Positions 14,949 to 23,430 of a stretch of 64,000 nucleotides of DNA are shown in pieces (within the stretch, counting starts at the first letter, position 1; every line of letters begins with the position of its first letter). The position numbers and the translations under genes were made by a program. The DNA is taken from NCBI RefSeq assembly GCF_030766935.1, contig NZ_JASERL010000009.1:1-64000 (forward strand), in the 5' to 3' direction. This DNA comes from Streptomyces sp. KL109B. GTDB lineage: Bacteria > Actinomycetota > Actinomycetes > Streptomycetales > Streptomycetaceae. The notes under the pieces were generated by a model. That model was not told the DNA's origin, did no database searches, and worked only from the letters and a program-made list of their open reading frames with translations.

Positions 14949-15932
14949 TCAGGCGCCCGGGTAGTCGCCCGGGGCGAACAGCGACGCGGCGTTGGTGGGG
15001 AAGTCCGCGTCGAGCAGCCCTTGGTCCTTCGCGAAGCGGGCCATCGCGTCGAGGCTGGGCTCGTTGACCGAGACGCCGTACGGGACGGGGTCGGCGCCGA
15101 TCGCGCGGCCCTGGCGGGCCAGGCGCGGCACCGCGGCCCAGTCGGGCCGCGCCGCGAGGTGCCGGCGCTTGCTCTCCGCGAATGCCGCGTACAGCTTGGT
15201 CGGCAGGTCGGGGTCGCGCTCCACGAGCTCGGAACGCACCGAGATCAGCGAGTGCAGCGGATAGATCCCGGTCCGCAAGTAGTGGTCCACCGCGAGCGTG
15301 CCCGCCTCGGGGAACAGCGGGTACGGCCCGTCGTCACCGGTGGGCTCCGGTTCCGCCGAGGCCGCCCACCCGGCCCGCGGCGCACCGGCCCGTCCGGTGC
15401 CCGCGTTGCCGGTCAGCGCCGCGTCGATCTCCCCGGCACGCAGCAGCTCGCCCAGCGAACGGCCGTCGGTGACCCGCTCGACGTTGGCCGGGACGCGGCC
15501 CTCGATGTGGTCGTCGTCGTCCACGACCCACGTGATCCTGTCGATGTCGACGCCGTACTCCTCGCGCAGCACACCGCGCACCCACACACCGGTGCTCACC
15601 GAATAGGCCCGCACACCGACGCGCCGGCCCTCCAGGTCGCGGGGCACGCGGATGCCGGAGTTGGCCGCGCACTGCACGTCACCGTGGTGGAAGCGCCGGT
15701 TCAGGAACACCGGCACCGCGGTGAGCGGGATGCCCTCCTGGCGCGCCATCAGATAGGAGACCGGGGCGAGTTCGCACACGTCGAACTCCAGGTCCCGGAT
15801 CATCCGCCGGTACGCGCCGATGACCGGCTTGACCTCCACCGGCTCGACTCGGTAACCGTCCATCTCGACGTCGCCGTCGAGCAGCGCCTGTCCGTGCGGG
15901 TAGTCACCGAAGACCGTCGTGATCTTTTCCAT
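14949..15932 (-). CDS. Pht5-like protein (4,5-dihydroxyphthalate decarboxylase family), copy 1
   Basis: The 327-residue cytoplasmic protein has no signal peptide. It shows the family pattern throughout: VFGDYPHGQALLDG near the N-terminus, GAYRRMIRDLEFDVCELAPV, NRRFHHGDVQC, EGRRVGVRAYSVSTGVWVRG, then LREEYGVDIDRITWVVDDDD and the C-terminal RTGIYPLHSLISVR. These proteins have a periplasmic-binding-protein fold but the characterised member, Pht5, is a soluble 4,5-dihydroxyphthalate decarboxylase. Ribosome site GAAGGA. Three relatives lie in the same locus (15981, 18095 and 27703), an unusual multiplicity. It could be a decarboxylase or a cytosolic ligand-binding protein; database labels for this family as ABC binding proteins do not fit the lack of a signal. 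Confidence 0.8.
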   Translation of the reverse strand: MEKITTVFGDYPHGQALLDGDVEMDGYRVEPVEVKPVIGAYRRMIRDLEFDVCELAPVSYLMARQEGIPLTAVPVFLNRRFHHGDVQCAANSGIRVPRDLEGRRVGVRAYSVSTGVWVRGVLREEYGVDIDRITWVVDDDDHIEGRVPANVERVTDGRSLGELLRAGEIDAALTGNAGTGRAGAPRAGWAASAEPEPTGDDGPYPLFPEAGTLAVDHYLRTGIYPLHSLISVRSELVERDPDLPTKLYAAFAESKRRHLAARPDWAAVPRLARQGRAIGADPVPYGVSVNEPSLDAMARFAKDQGLLDADFPTNAASLFAPGDYPGA

Positions 15933-15980
15933 TGCCGTCCTTCTCCAAGTTCAGGTGTTCGTGCGGTGGTTCGCGTGGTG

Positions 15981-16859
15981 TCAGCCGCCCAGGCGCTCCG
16001 GCGACACACCAAGGGCCGCACAGGTCCGCTCGACGAGCTCGTCGTAGTCGACCGCCCGCTCGATCACGCCCTGCTCCAGCGCGTACGCGGCGGCCTTGGT
16101 GAACGCGCCGCGCAGCGCGGCGAATCCGACGGGGTGCAGGGGCACGGGGCCCTGATCGGCCTGCGCGGTGAGTGCCGAGCGCATCGCGTCGTACGCGGCG
16201 AGGATCGCGGCGGCGTGCTCGGCCGCGGCCGTCTCGGAGACCCCGACGACATGGTTGACCGGGATGAACCCCTGCTCGCGCGACCACCGTTCGGCGACCT
16301 TGTACGCGTCGTCGACGGCGGTGCGGATGCGGTCGTCCTGGGGGAGGCCGTTGCCCATGATCCCGAAGTCGAGGCGGCCTTCGAGGAAGTCCGCCTGCAG
16401 CTTGGCCCCCTCCGGGGCCCGGGTCACCCAGGACGGGTCGTCGGCGCCGTCGACATGACTGCCCTCGTACGTCGTCCAGTTGGCCTTGCGCAGGTCGACG
16501 CCGTACTGCTCGCTGAGGAAGCCGCGCATCCACACACCGGTGGTCTGGCTCCAGGATCGGACGCCGACGCTGTGCCCCTCGACGTCGGCCACGGACAGCT
16601 TGCCGAGTGTCACCAGTGTCTGGTGCTGGTGGCGGCCCAGGGTGGTGACAGGCAACAGCAGTACCGGCTTGCCGTGGGCGACGGCCTGCAGCACGGTCAC
16701 GATCGCCACTTCGCACAGGTCCGCGGCCGAATCGTTGACGAAGCCGCGGGAGGCCTTGTGCACGGGGCTGATGTCGAGCCGCTCGGGCTCGCCGCCTGCT
16801 TCGCGCACTGCCGAGCTCGCGGCCGCCGCGAGGTCGTCACGGCCGAGCACCAACTTCAT
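15981..16859 (-). CDS. Pht5-like protein, copy 2
   Basis: The 292 residues begin MKLVLGRDDLAAAASSAVRE with RBS GAAGGAG. The typical NYPHT/GDYPH motif at the N-terminus is replaced by GRDDL, so this copy diverges at its start. Later motifs are regular: DLCEVAIVTVLQAV, GHSVGVRSWSQTTGVWMRGF, LSEQYGVDLRKANWTTYEGS, ILGNGL-like FGIMGNGLPQ and FIPVNHVVGVSE. No signal peptide. The start overlaps the DUF3500 stop by 4 bp, indicating translational coupling. The WTTYEGSHVDG stretch resembles the Pht5 WTTY region I remember. Likely enzymatic (decarboxylase) in the same pathway as its neighbours, with different substrate detail than copy 1. Confidence 0.8.
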   Translation of the reverse strand: MKLVLGRDDLAAAASSAVREAGGEPERLDISPVHKASRGFVNDSAADLCEVAIVTVLQAVAHGKPVLLLPVTTLGRHQHQTLVTLGKLSVADVEGHSVGVRSWSQTTGVWMRGFLSEQYGVDLRKANWTTYEGSHVDGADDPSWVTRAPEGAKLQADFLEGRLDFGIMGNGLPQDDRIRTAVDDAYKVAERWSREQGFIPVNHVVGVSETAAAEHAAAILAAYDAMRSALTAQADQGPVPLHPVGFAALRGAFTKAAAYALEQGVIERAVDYDELVERTCAALGVSPERLGG

Positions 16860-18025
16860 GTCTGACTCCTTCGTATGTGCGGGGAGGGCGCGTGGTGCCT
16901 CTCGTGGTGTTGGCGCAGCAGATCGGCGCCGTAGTCACCGCCGTTGGGGGTGCGGACGATGGTGTGGATGTGCCGGCGCGACGGGTAGTCATTGCCGAAG
17001 ATCACCCCGGGCATGTGCTCGAACTCGACGAGGATCACGGGGCTGTGCATGCGGTAGTAGAAGGTGCCGTCGGGGTCGCCGGCCCAGGCGAAGTGGGTGT
17101 CGCCCTCGTGGGCAAGGACCTCCTCCATGCGCACCCGCGCGTGGTGGTCGCCGGCCCGGTTCACGTACAGGCCGAGGAGCTGGAGCGCGGTACTGCGCTG
17201 GCCGGGGGACATCCCGCTGAACGGCAGGCCGTGGTAGTCGAGTTCGAAGTTGTCGCGGAAGGCGCCGACGAACAGGTCGGTCGGCAAGCTGTCCGCGATG
17301 ACGGCGCGCTCGCGCTGCCGGGCGTCGAGGTCGGTGAACAGCTCGTGGCCGAGGGCCTCTTCGCGTCTGAAGGCGACCGTCCCGGCGTACTTGCCCGACC
17401 CGGCGATCACCGGCTCGGCTCCCAGGAAGGAGGGTGTGAGGACCATCTGGTCCCCTACGAAGACGCAGTTGACGTTGACGTGGTGGCCGTCGAGCTGCCA
17501 TCCCCAGGGGCCGCCGTTCTCGGGCTCCCCGTAGACGGAGAACCAGTACAGCCACTCGTTGAGCCCGTGGGTGTTGTCGCTCAACTCCCCGATGGTCAGG
17601 TTGAGATGCATCAGGTCGACCATCTGCCCGTAGCCGTCCGCGCTGAGGCTCTCCCGGATGACGGACATGGCCGACTGGCGCTGAGTGTCGTCGAGTTCCT
17701 CCAGACACAGGCCGTGGCGCAGGAAGTAGCGTGCGCCGTTGTTCCAGTGCCGCCAGCTCACGTCGTCCACGGGGAAGCGGCCATCGGCGAGCTGCTTCTG
17801 TGTCAGACCCGCCAGGTAGTCCTCGGCGGCCTTGTACACCTTGCGGACGTCGGCGCCGGTGCTGCGCAGCGGGAAGAGCCCCGGCTGGATGCCGGCCGAC
17901 GTGCCCACGCCGCGGAAGGGTTCGTTCGCGGCCTTCACCCGCCAGGCGACCTTTTCGAGCAGATCCGGTGTCCAGACGTCGGGCTTGCGCGTCGGTGCGT
18001 TTCCGCGCTGTCGCAGTGCCACCAT
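16856..18025 (-). CDS. DUF3500 family protein
   Basis: This 389-residue cytoplasmic protein contains DVRKVYKAAEDYLAGLTQKQ, then FPVDDVSWRHWNN and ARYFLRHGLCLEELDDTQRQ, the recognisable DUF3500 opening (residues about 60-120). The core has LNEWLYWFSVYGEPENGGPW, GWQLDGHHVNVNCVFVGDQM, EEVLAHEGDTHFAWAGDPDG and a His-rich C-terminus (RHIHTIVR, HHERHH). The ATG at 18025 has RBS GGAGGA at proper spacing; a GTG six bases upstream is too close. The many conserved His, Asp and Glu residues (GHHVN, HEGDTHFAW, EFEHMPG) look like a metal site. The family has no established function to my knowledge. Being coupled to Pht5-like copy 2, it is probably an enzyme of this pathway. Confidence 0.8.
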   Translation of the reverse strand: MVALRQRGNAPTRKPDVWTPDLLEKVAWRVKAANEPFRGVGTSAGIQPGLFPLRSTGADVRKVYKAAEDYLAGLTQKQLADGRFPVDDVSWRHWNNGARYFLRHGLCLEELDDTQRQSAMSVIRESLSADGYGQMVDLMHLNLTIGELSDNTHGLNEWLYWFSVYGEPENGGPWGWQLDGHHVNVNCVFVGDQMVLTPSFLGAEPVIAGSGKYAGTVAFRREEALGHELFTDLDARQRERAVIADSLPTDLFVGAFRDNFELDYHGLPFSGMSPGQRSTALQLLGLYVNRAGDHHARVRMEEVLAHEGDTHFAWAGDPDGTFYYRMHSPVILVEFEHMPGVIFGNDYPSRRHIHTIVRTPNGGDYGADLLRQHHERHHAPSPHIRRSQT

Positions 18026-18094
18026 CGCCACTCCTCCTCTCGATGTTTGTCGACGGGTGCGCCGACCGGCGGCGCACCCGGTGCGGTCGTCTCC

Positions 18095-19018
18095 TCACTG
18101 ATCGAGGAAGGCCGCCTTCTCCTCGATGGCCGCTACGTCCACGGGCTCGCCGATGAGTCCCTGTTCCAGGGCGTACTGGCCGGCGATCTCCAGGCAGGCG
18201 GCGAGCGACTCGCTCCAGCCGGCCTGCACCGCGCGCCCGGCCGGTGAGTCGTCGCGTTCCTTGGCGGTCGACGTGATGGCCTCCTTCAGCGCCCGGTACA
18301 CCGCGCGTACGTCGTCCTGCCGCGTGCGCAGCACGTCGTCGCGCACCACCAACAGGTGGTTGGCCGGGATCGTCCCGTGCCGATCGATCCACGCCTGACC
18401 GGCGGCCTCCGCGTCCTTGACCAGCGGGACAAGCCCCTTGCCCTGCCCGCCGATCGCCTTCGGGCCGAGCACCGCCGCGGACACGTCCCCTGCGCGCAGC
18501 AGGTCCGCGACCCGCTCGCTGTCGGACCGCTCCACGTACGCCGGGTTGGTGTACTGCGAGACATGGACGTCCTCGGTGGTCACCCAGGTGACGTCGGAGG
18601 ACTTCACGCCGTACTCCTCCTGCAGCCAGCCGCGCACCCACAGGCCGGTGGTCTGGCCGTACGAGCGCACCCCCACCCGTCGGCCGACGAGCTCGCGGGG
18701 GTCGAGGTCAGAGCTGTCGGGGAGCCTGGTCAGTGAACGGTGGTGGGTGCTGCCCACCAGGACCACCGGCAGCAGGGTGACCGGGACACCGACGTCGCGC
18801 GCCTGGAGGTAGGTGGCCATCGGCATCTCGCAGATGTCGTAGGCCAGTTCTCGCACCATCCGCGCGAAGGCCGGCGGCAGCGGGCTGAACTCCGGGTAGA
18901 GGCAGTCCACCCCGTCGACGGGGGCGGTGCCGTCCTTCAGCGGACGGGTGTGCGGGTGATTGCCGAGAACGACACTCAGGGGTGCCTCGGGGGAAGGTGT
19001 CTCGCTCATGCCGCTCAC
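18095..19018 (-). CDS. Pht5-like protein, copy 3
   Basis: The 307-residue protein starts at a GTG overlapping the ThDP-enzyme stop (GTGA, 19015-19018); an internal ATG at 19009 is an alternative. Motifs are VVLGNHPHTRPLKDG, FARMVRELAYDICEMPMATY, GRRVGVRSYGQTTGLWVRGW, LQEEYGVKSSDVTWVTTEDV and a C-terminal TIPANHLLVVRDDVLRT. No signal peptide. It is closer to copy 4 (27703-28266; VTWVTTEGAHV) than to copy 2. The direct coupling to the ThDP enzyme suggests the two act consecutively, for example decarboxylation followed by ThDP-dependent cleavage or condensation. That order is inference. Confidence 0.8.
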   Translation of the reverse strand: MSGMSETPSPEAPLSVVLGNHPHTRPLKDGTAPVDGVDCLYPEFSPLPPAFARMVRELAYDICEMPMATYLQARDVGVPVTLLPVVLVGSTHHRSLTRLPDSSDLDPRELVGRRVGVRSYGQTTGLWVRGWLQEEYGVKSSDVTWVTTEDVHVSQYTNPAYVERSDSERVADLLRAGDVSAAVLGPKAIGGQGKGLVPLVKDAEAAGQAWIDRHGTIPANHLLVVRDDVLRTRQDDVRAVYRALKEAITSTAKERDDSPAGRAVQAGWSESLAACLEIAGQYALEQGLIGEPVDVAAIEEKAAFLDQ

Positions 19019-20667
19019 ACGTCCTCTCCGTACTGGATGCGGCGGTACGGGGTGCTCAGCACCTCGCGGGTGATGCGCACGTCGATGACGGTGGGCCGGG
19101 GTTCACGCACGTACGCGGCCAGCGCCTCTCGCAGTTCCCGCGCCGTGCGGACGGTGGCCCCGCCGCCGCCCAACGTCTGTGCTACCGCGCCGAGTTCGGG
19201 TGTGGAGATGGTCGCGAGGTCCGGGTCGAGACCCTTCGCCTTCGCCTTGTGGTACTCGGCGCCGAGGCCCTGGTCGTTCATCACGACGACCAGGAGCGGG
19301 ATGTCGTAGCGGCACGCCGTCTCGAACTCGGACAGGTGCATGATGAAGCTGGCGTCGCCCTCGACCACGAAGCCGGGCCTGTTGCCCTTGGCGATCATCT
19401 GCCCGATGGCGATCAGCGGGGCCTGGCCGATGGCGCCGAACATGCCGTAGTTGGAGAGCACGTCACGGGAGCGCTGGAAGAGCATGGTGCCGAAGTCGGT
19501 CTGGTGGCCGCTGCCCAGGACCAGCCCCATCTCGGCGGGGAGCTCGTGGTCGAGGATCCAGATCGCCTCGCGCGGGTCGAGCCGGCCGGGTTCCTGAACG
19601 TACTCCGGCTGCTGGATCCGGGCGGTGAGGTGCTCGCGGACCTGGTCGGTGTGGAAGCCCTCGTGCCGGACGGAGCGCTCCTGGAGCGCCCGGGTCAGTT
19701 CGCCGAGGGCGCTGACCGCGTCGGCCTGGAGGTAGCAGTCCGCCCGTTTGCCGTTGCCCATGACCAGGTGCGGGGCCGTGTCGATCTGGATGTACTTGGC
19801 CTCGGGGTAGAGGTAGCCGCTCTCGATGGTGTAGTGGTTCAGGCTGGCCCCCACCGCGATCACGCAGTCGGCCTCCTGGAGCAGCTCCATCGACGCCTTG
19901 TCGCCGAACAGGCCCGACAGACCGACATGGAAGTCGGTGCGGTCGCACAGCCAGTTCTTCGCCTGCAGCGTGGTGGCCAGCAGGGCGCCGGTCTGTTCCT
20001 GGAGGGCGAGGAGCTCTTCGCCGGAGTTCGCCCTGCGGGCACCCCGCCCGGCGATGATCACGACGTGCTTGGCGTCCTGGATCAGGTCACAGGCGGCCGC
20101 CAGGCGGTCCGGGTCGGGCAGCAGCCTGGACTTCTCGATCAGGTCGGTGGACGGGACGTAGTCCTCGTCGTAGTCGTCGAGTTCGGCCACCTGGACGTCG
20201 AACGGCGCGCTGATCATGACCGGCCTGGACTCGGTCCTGGCCAGGTAGAAGGCCTGCCGCACCGCCTCCTGGGCGTTCTCGGGCCGGGCGACGTGGATGA
20301 ACTCGCACTCGACGGCGGCGGCGAAGCGGCGCTGGTCGAGGTACTGGGTGGCGCCCTCGTCGCCCAGCGGGGTCTCACCGCAGAAGGCGACCAGCGGGGT
20401 GCCCGCCCGGCTTGCGCAGAGCATCGAGGTGGCCAGCTGCGAGACGCCGGGGCCGCTGGTCGTGGTGACCACTCCCGGCCGACCCGCGCCGCGGGCCCAG
20501 CCGTCCGCCATGCCGAGGCCGGATCCCTCGTGACGCACTTCGTACAGATTGACGCCGCGGTCGGCGAGGGCGGCCATCCAGTGCATGTTGGCGTCGCCCA
20601 TCATGCCGAAGACATCGCTGGTGCCTTCCTTGACGAACGCCTCGGCGAGTGCCTCGTAGACCTTCAC
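19015..20667 (-). CDS. thiamine-diphosphate-dependent enzyme of the acetolactate synthase / benzoylformate decarboxylase superfamily
   Basis: The GTG at 20667 overlaps the stop of the LigJ-like gene (GTGA). The 550 residues have the three-domain POX layout: Pyr domain with the catalytic Glu in VRHEGSGLGMADGWARGAG, central TPP_M domain (KHVVIIAGRGARR, then CVIAVGASLNHYTIES), and PP domain with the ThDP/Mg motif GDASFIMHLSEFETA ending VVMNDQGLGAEY. FVKEGTSDVFGMMGDANMHW is the standard N-terminus. No small regulatory subunit is present, so it is not a classical IlvB. It could decarboxylate a 2-oxo acid or ligate carbon units. It is flanked by the hydratase and a Pht5-like gene, so its substrate is probably an intermediate of this pathway. 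Confidence 0.85.
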   Translation of the reverse strand: MKVYEALAEAFVKEGTSDVFGMMGDANMHWMAALADRGVNLYEVRHEGSGLGMADGWARGAGRPGVVTTTSGPGVSQLATSMLCASRAGTPLVAFCGETPLGDEGATQYLDQRRFAAAVECEFIHVARPENAQEAVRQAFYLARTESRPVMISAPFDVQVAELDDYDEDYVPSTDLIEKSRLLPDPDRLAAACDLIQDAKHVVIIAGRGARRANSGEELLALQEQTGALLATTLQAKNWLCDRTDFHVGLSGLFGDKASMELLQEADCVIAVGASLNHYTIESGYLYPEAKYIQIDTAPHLVMGNGKRADCYLQADAVSALGELTRALQERSVRHEGFHTDQVREHLTARIQQPEYVQEPGRLDPREAIWILDHELPAEMGLVLGSGHQTDFGTMLFQRSRDVLSNYGMFGAIGQAPLIAIGQMIAKGNRPGFVVEGDASFIMHLSEFETACRYDIPLLVVVMNDQGLGAEYHKAKAKGLDPDLATISTPELGAVAQTLGGGGATVRTARELREALAAYVREPRPTVIDVRITREVLSTPYRRIQYGEDV

Positions 20668-21731
20668 TTCTGGTGCTCCTTCGCATGGGCCGCGGCGGTC
20701 GCCCGGGCCTTCAGTACGCCGTCGAGCCGGGAGAAGACACGCAGCGCGTTGCCCCCGTAGACCGCCTGCCGGTCGGCATCGGTCATGTCGATGGCGTCGA
20801 GGGTGTACTTGGTGTCGTCGAACCGGCGGCCCGTCTCCGGGTCCACGCTGCGGACGGCGCCGATCATCTCCGAGGCGAACAGCACGTTGCGCGCGGGAAT
20901 GATGTCGAGCAGCAGCTCCAGGCCGCGCTTGTGGTAGACGCAGGTGTCGAAGTAGACGTTGCCGAGGACCGACTCCTCCAGCGGCGGCCGGCCGCGGTCC
21001 TGCATCATGCCCCGGTACCGGCCCCAGTGGTACGGGACGGCTCCGCCGCCGTGCGGCAGGATCAGCTTCAGCGTCGGGAAGTCCTTGAACAGGTCCGACT
21101 CGCACAGCTGCATGAACGCCGCGGTGTCACCGGCGAGGTAGTGGGCGCAGGTGCCCTGCATGGCAGGGTTCCTCGACATCGCGACGTGGACCATCGCGGG
21201 AACGTCGAGCTCCACCATCTTCTCGTAGAGCGGGTAGTAGACGCGGTCCGTCAGCGGAGGCGCCTGGTAGTACCCGTCCGACGGGTCCGGGTTGAGGAGG
21301 CAGCCGATGAAGCCCAACTCCTCGACACAGCGCTCCAGTTCGGCCGCGGAGTTCTGGATGGAGGCGGCGAGAGCGTCGCCCGGAGACTGAGGCAGCTGGC
21401 ACACGCCCACGAACCGCTCGGGGAACAGGCCGCACACCCGGGAGATCAGGTCGTTGCTGACCCGCGACCAGTCGAGGCTGGTGCGCTCGTCGCCGTAGTG
21501 GTGGGCCATCTTGCCCGCGCCCGGCGAGAACACGGTCAGGTCGGTGCCGCGCTCGAGCTGCAGCTTCAGCTGCCCGTTCTCGATGGCGCCGCGTATCTCG
21601 TCGTCGGTGATGTGCAGTTGGTCGGGGGAGACCCTGGCGCCCGATTCCTCGAAGGCCCGGATCTGTTTCTCGCGCCACTTGCCGAGCGCCGGGGGCGCCG
21701 TGGTGAAGTGGCCATGACTGTCGATGATCAT
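20664..21731 (-). CDS. ligJ: LigJ-like 4-oxalomesaconate hydratase (amidohydrolase superfamily)
   Basis: The 355-residue protein aligns in my memory along its length with LigJ of the protocatechuate 4,5-cleavage pathway: MIIDSHGHFTTAPPALGKWR, RGTDLTVFSPGAGKMAHHYG, FVGVCQLPQSPG, ELERCVEELGFIGCLLNPDP, MVELDVPAMVHVAMS, LILPHGGGAVPYHWGRYRGM, GNVYFDTCVYHKRGLELLLD and NVLFASEMIGAVR. LigJ adds water to 4-oxalomesaconate to give 4-carboxy-4-hydroxy-2-oxoadipate. The metal ligands HxH (residues 6-8), His in MVHV, and His in LPHGG are all present. RBS GGAG precedes the ATG. Upstream, 51 bp away, is an HpcH/HpaI aldolase that could cleave the product to pyruvate and oxaloacetate. No LigAB ring-cleavage oxygenase is nearby, so a related but different acid may be the true substrate. 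Confidence 0.83.
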   Translation of the reverse strand: MIIDSHGHFTTAPPALGKWREKQIRAFEESGARVSPDQLHITDDEIRGAIENGQLKLQLERGTDLTVFSPGAGKMAHHYGDERTSLDWSRVSNDLISRVCGLFPERFVGVCQLPQSPGDALAASIQNSAAELERCVEELGFIGCLLNPDPSDGYYQAPPLTDRVYYPLYEKMVELDVPAMVHVAMSRNPAMQGTCAHYLAGDTAAFMQLCESDLFKDFPTLKLILPHGGGAVPYHWGRYRGMMQDRGRPPLEESVLGNVYFDTCVYHKRGLELLLDIIPARNVLFASEMIGAVRSVDPETGRRFDDTKYTLDAIDMTDADRQAVYGGNALRVFSRLDGVLKARATAAAHAKEHQK

Positions 21732-21782
21732 GTGTTGCTCCGAAACTCGCGTGCGGTGGTCGGCGGAGGGTGTGGAGTCACC

Positions 21783-22643
21783 TCACTCCCGGCCGGTCAG
21801 CTCCCGGGCCCGCTGCAGGCCGGGGTAGGTGCGCACGGGCGCCGACATCAGGAAGCGGTAGCCGTCGTCGAGCACCTGCTTGACGTTGTCGGCCGTGACA
21901 TGCGGATGCCCGACCGGAACCCCGCGCTCGGCGCAGATGTCGAGGATCCGCCGCTTGCACTCCAGGACCTTCGGGTGCTCGTACTGGCGGGGGAAGCCCA
22001 GCTCCTGGCTCATGTCGCCCTCGCCGATGAGGATCAGCCCGATCCCCGGTACCTGGTCGAGCATGTCCGGCAGGTTCTCGATGCCCTGCTGGTCCTCGAT
22101 CATGAGCCCCACGAGGAGCTCCCCGTCCGGAGCGAGCGGCCACACATCGGCCCGCGCGTAGTACTCGATGTTCGAGATGCCCCAGTAGCGCGTCGCCGCG
22201 TGCGGGCCGTCACCGCGCAGCCCGGCCGGCTCGTACAGCGGGGCGTCGGGCAGTCGCGGGTAGCGGCAGGCGGCGACCGCGTTGCGGGCCTCCTCCACCG
22301 TGGAGATGTGCGGCCAGACGATGCCGAACGCGCCCAGGTCCAGGGCCTGTTTGGCGTGCCACTGGGCCTTCTCCGCGCCGTTGGCGGGGATGCGCACGAT
22401 CGGAGTGACGGGCGGTGCGAGGCTGTCCGCCTCGAAGATGTGCCGCCTGCTCAGCAGGTACTGGAAGCTGTCCTTGAGGGCGTTGATGTCCCAGGGCTTG
22501 TGCTCCATCTCGAAGACCACGGCGTCGTAGTCCGAGGTGCTCAGCTCGGTCGCCGCGGTCGGGTCGGCCGCGGAGAAGGTCGCGAAGACGTGCTGTCCCG
22601 CGTCCAGCGCGCCGATCACCTTGTTGAGCCTGGACGTTGTCAT
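21783..22643 (-). CDS. HpcH/HpaI-family class II pyruvate aldolase
   Basis: The 286-residue barrel protein shows YDAVVFEMEHKPWDINAL, the metal and phosphate-loop region IVWPHISTVEEARNAVAACR, the acidic metal ligands in LLVGLMIEDQQGIENL and IGLILIGEGDMSQELGFP, and GVPVGHPHVTADNVKQVLDD. This matches the HpcH/HpaI (citrate lyase beta-like) aldolases that split 4-hydroxy-2-oxo acids to pyruvate plus an aldehyde or oxo acid. It overlaps the preceding gene's stop (ATGA at 22640-22643). Next to a LigJ-like hydratase it is the natural replacement for the usual RraA-like CHA aldolase; that pairing is inference. Confidence 0.85.
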   Translation of the reverse strand: MTTSRLNKVIGALDAGQHVFATFSAADPTAATELSTSDYDAVVFEMEHKPWDINALKDSFQYLLSRRHIFEADSLAPPVTPIVRIPANGAEKAQWHAKQALDLGAFGIVWPHISTVEEARNAVAACRYPRLPDAPLYEPAGLRGDGPHAATRYWGISNIEYYARADVWPLAPDGELLVGLMIEDQQGIENLPDMLDQVPGIGLILIGEGDMSQELGFPRQYEHPKVLECKRRILDICAERGVPVGHPHVTADNVKQVLDDGYRFLMSAPVRTYPGLQRARELTGRE

Positions 22644-23296
22644 CGCCGACCTCCCTGGCGGAGTGCTTCACCGGTTGTGTTCTCGATGCGCCGCGTGGGC
22701 TGCGGTTGCTGCCCGTGGCGCCTGGCACGGCGTCCCGTCCACCACGCCCGGAGCCGGGCGAACAGGCCTCGCGGGCGCGGAGCCCGGGCCGGCGAGGACG
22801 GCGTCGACGGAGTTCCGGCCTCGACGGTCGAAGGTGTCTCGGCGGGCCCGGCACATGTCTCGACGAGCCGCTCGGTGAACTCCTTCGTCATCCGCGAGAC
22901 CACCGCCCCGGCGCCCGACTCGATCAACTTGGCCAGCTTGCCGTTGAGTTTGATCTCGCCGTCGCAGAACACCTGGGCGCTGTCGGGGGTGTCGGCCCCG
23001 ACGACGCGGAAGGTGGCCTCGGCACTGAACCGTGTGGCGCCCTGGCCGTCCGCCCCGCGGGCCGTGAGCCGGCCCTCGTGGGTGGACTCGTCGAGCTCCA
23101 GAGAGACGCGGGCGGCGAACTTGACGCGGATGCCACCGAATCTGATGGCCAGGGTTCCGTCGAAGGAACCGTCGTCGTGCGAAGGGCCGAGTTCGGCGCC
23201 GCCGACGCAGGACACGACGGCCTTGGGGTCGGAGATGACCTCCCAGACGCGGTCGGGCGGACTTGGTACGGCGATCTCTTCCGTGATCGATATCAA
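22640..23296 (-). CDS. CoxG-like SRPBCC domain protein
   Basis: I start this gene at the TTG at 23296 (ISITEEIAVPSPPDRVWEVI), which has GAGTGAGG eight to ten bases upstream; a GTG at 23365 would add 23 residues without a clear ribosome site. About 145 residues form the CoxG/SRPBCC lipid-binding fold (SDPKAVVSCVGGAELGPS, FDGTLAIRFGGIRVKFAARV, CDGEIKLNGKLAKLIESGAG). A Pro/Arg-rich tail (ARAPRPRGLFARLRAWWTGR) without a membrane helix follows. CoxG proteins accompany molybdenum hydroxylases in CO dehydrogenase clusters, but no such enzyme is here; in this operon it may bind a hydrophobic intermediate. Its stop overlaps the aldolase start. Confidence 0.72.
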   Translation of the reverse strand: MISITEEIAVPSPPDRVWEVISDPKAVVSCVGGAELGPSHDDGSFDGTLAIRFGGIRVKFAARVSLELDESTHEGRLTARGADGQGATRFSAEATFRVVGADTPDSAQVFCDGEIKLNGKLAKLIESGAGAVVSRMTKEFTERLVETCAGPAETPSTVEAGTPSTPSSPARAPRPRGLFARLRAWWTGRRARRHGQQPQPTRRIENTTGEALRQGGRR

Positions 23297-23430
23297 AGCA
23301 GTGACCTCACTCGGCGGCAGGTGTGACAGGCATGGGGGTGCCGTGGAAGGACGGCATGACGGCACAACTGCCGTGCTGGTTGGGCGATGTGGGGCGTGGA
23401 CGGCCGTGTGGCGGTGGTACGGCGGCGGTG

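Noticed and set aside
14286..16865. An 859-codon open frame on the plus strand opposite the amidohydrolase and Pht5-like genes
   Set aside because: Composition is Arg/Gly/Val/His-biased as expected for the antisense of high-GC genes, no ribosome site, and the minus-strand genes have clear homology and coupling.
14949..19018. Annotating the Pht5-like proteins as ABC transporter substrate-binding proteins
   Set aside because: None has a signal peptide or lipobox, while genuine lipoproteins with clear signals are present for both importers. The fold is shared but the location does not fit.
22640..23365. Upstream GTG at 23365 as start of the CoxG-like gene
   Set aside because: The extra 23 residues (PSCRPSTAPPCLSHLPPSE type) do not belong to the SRPBCC fold and no ribosome site precedes it, unlike the TTG at 23296.
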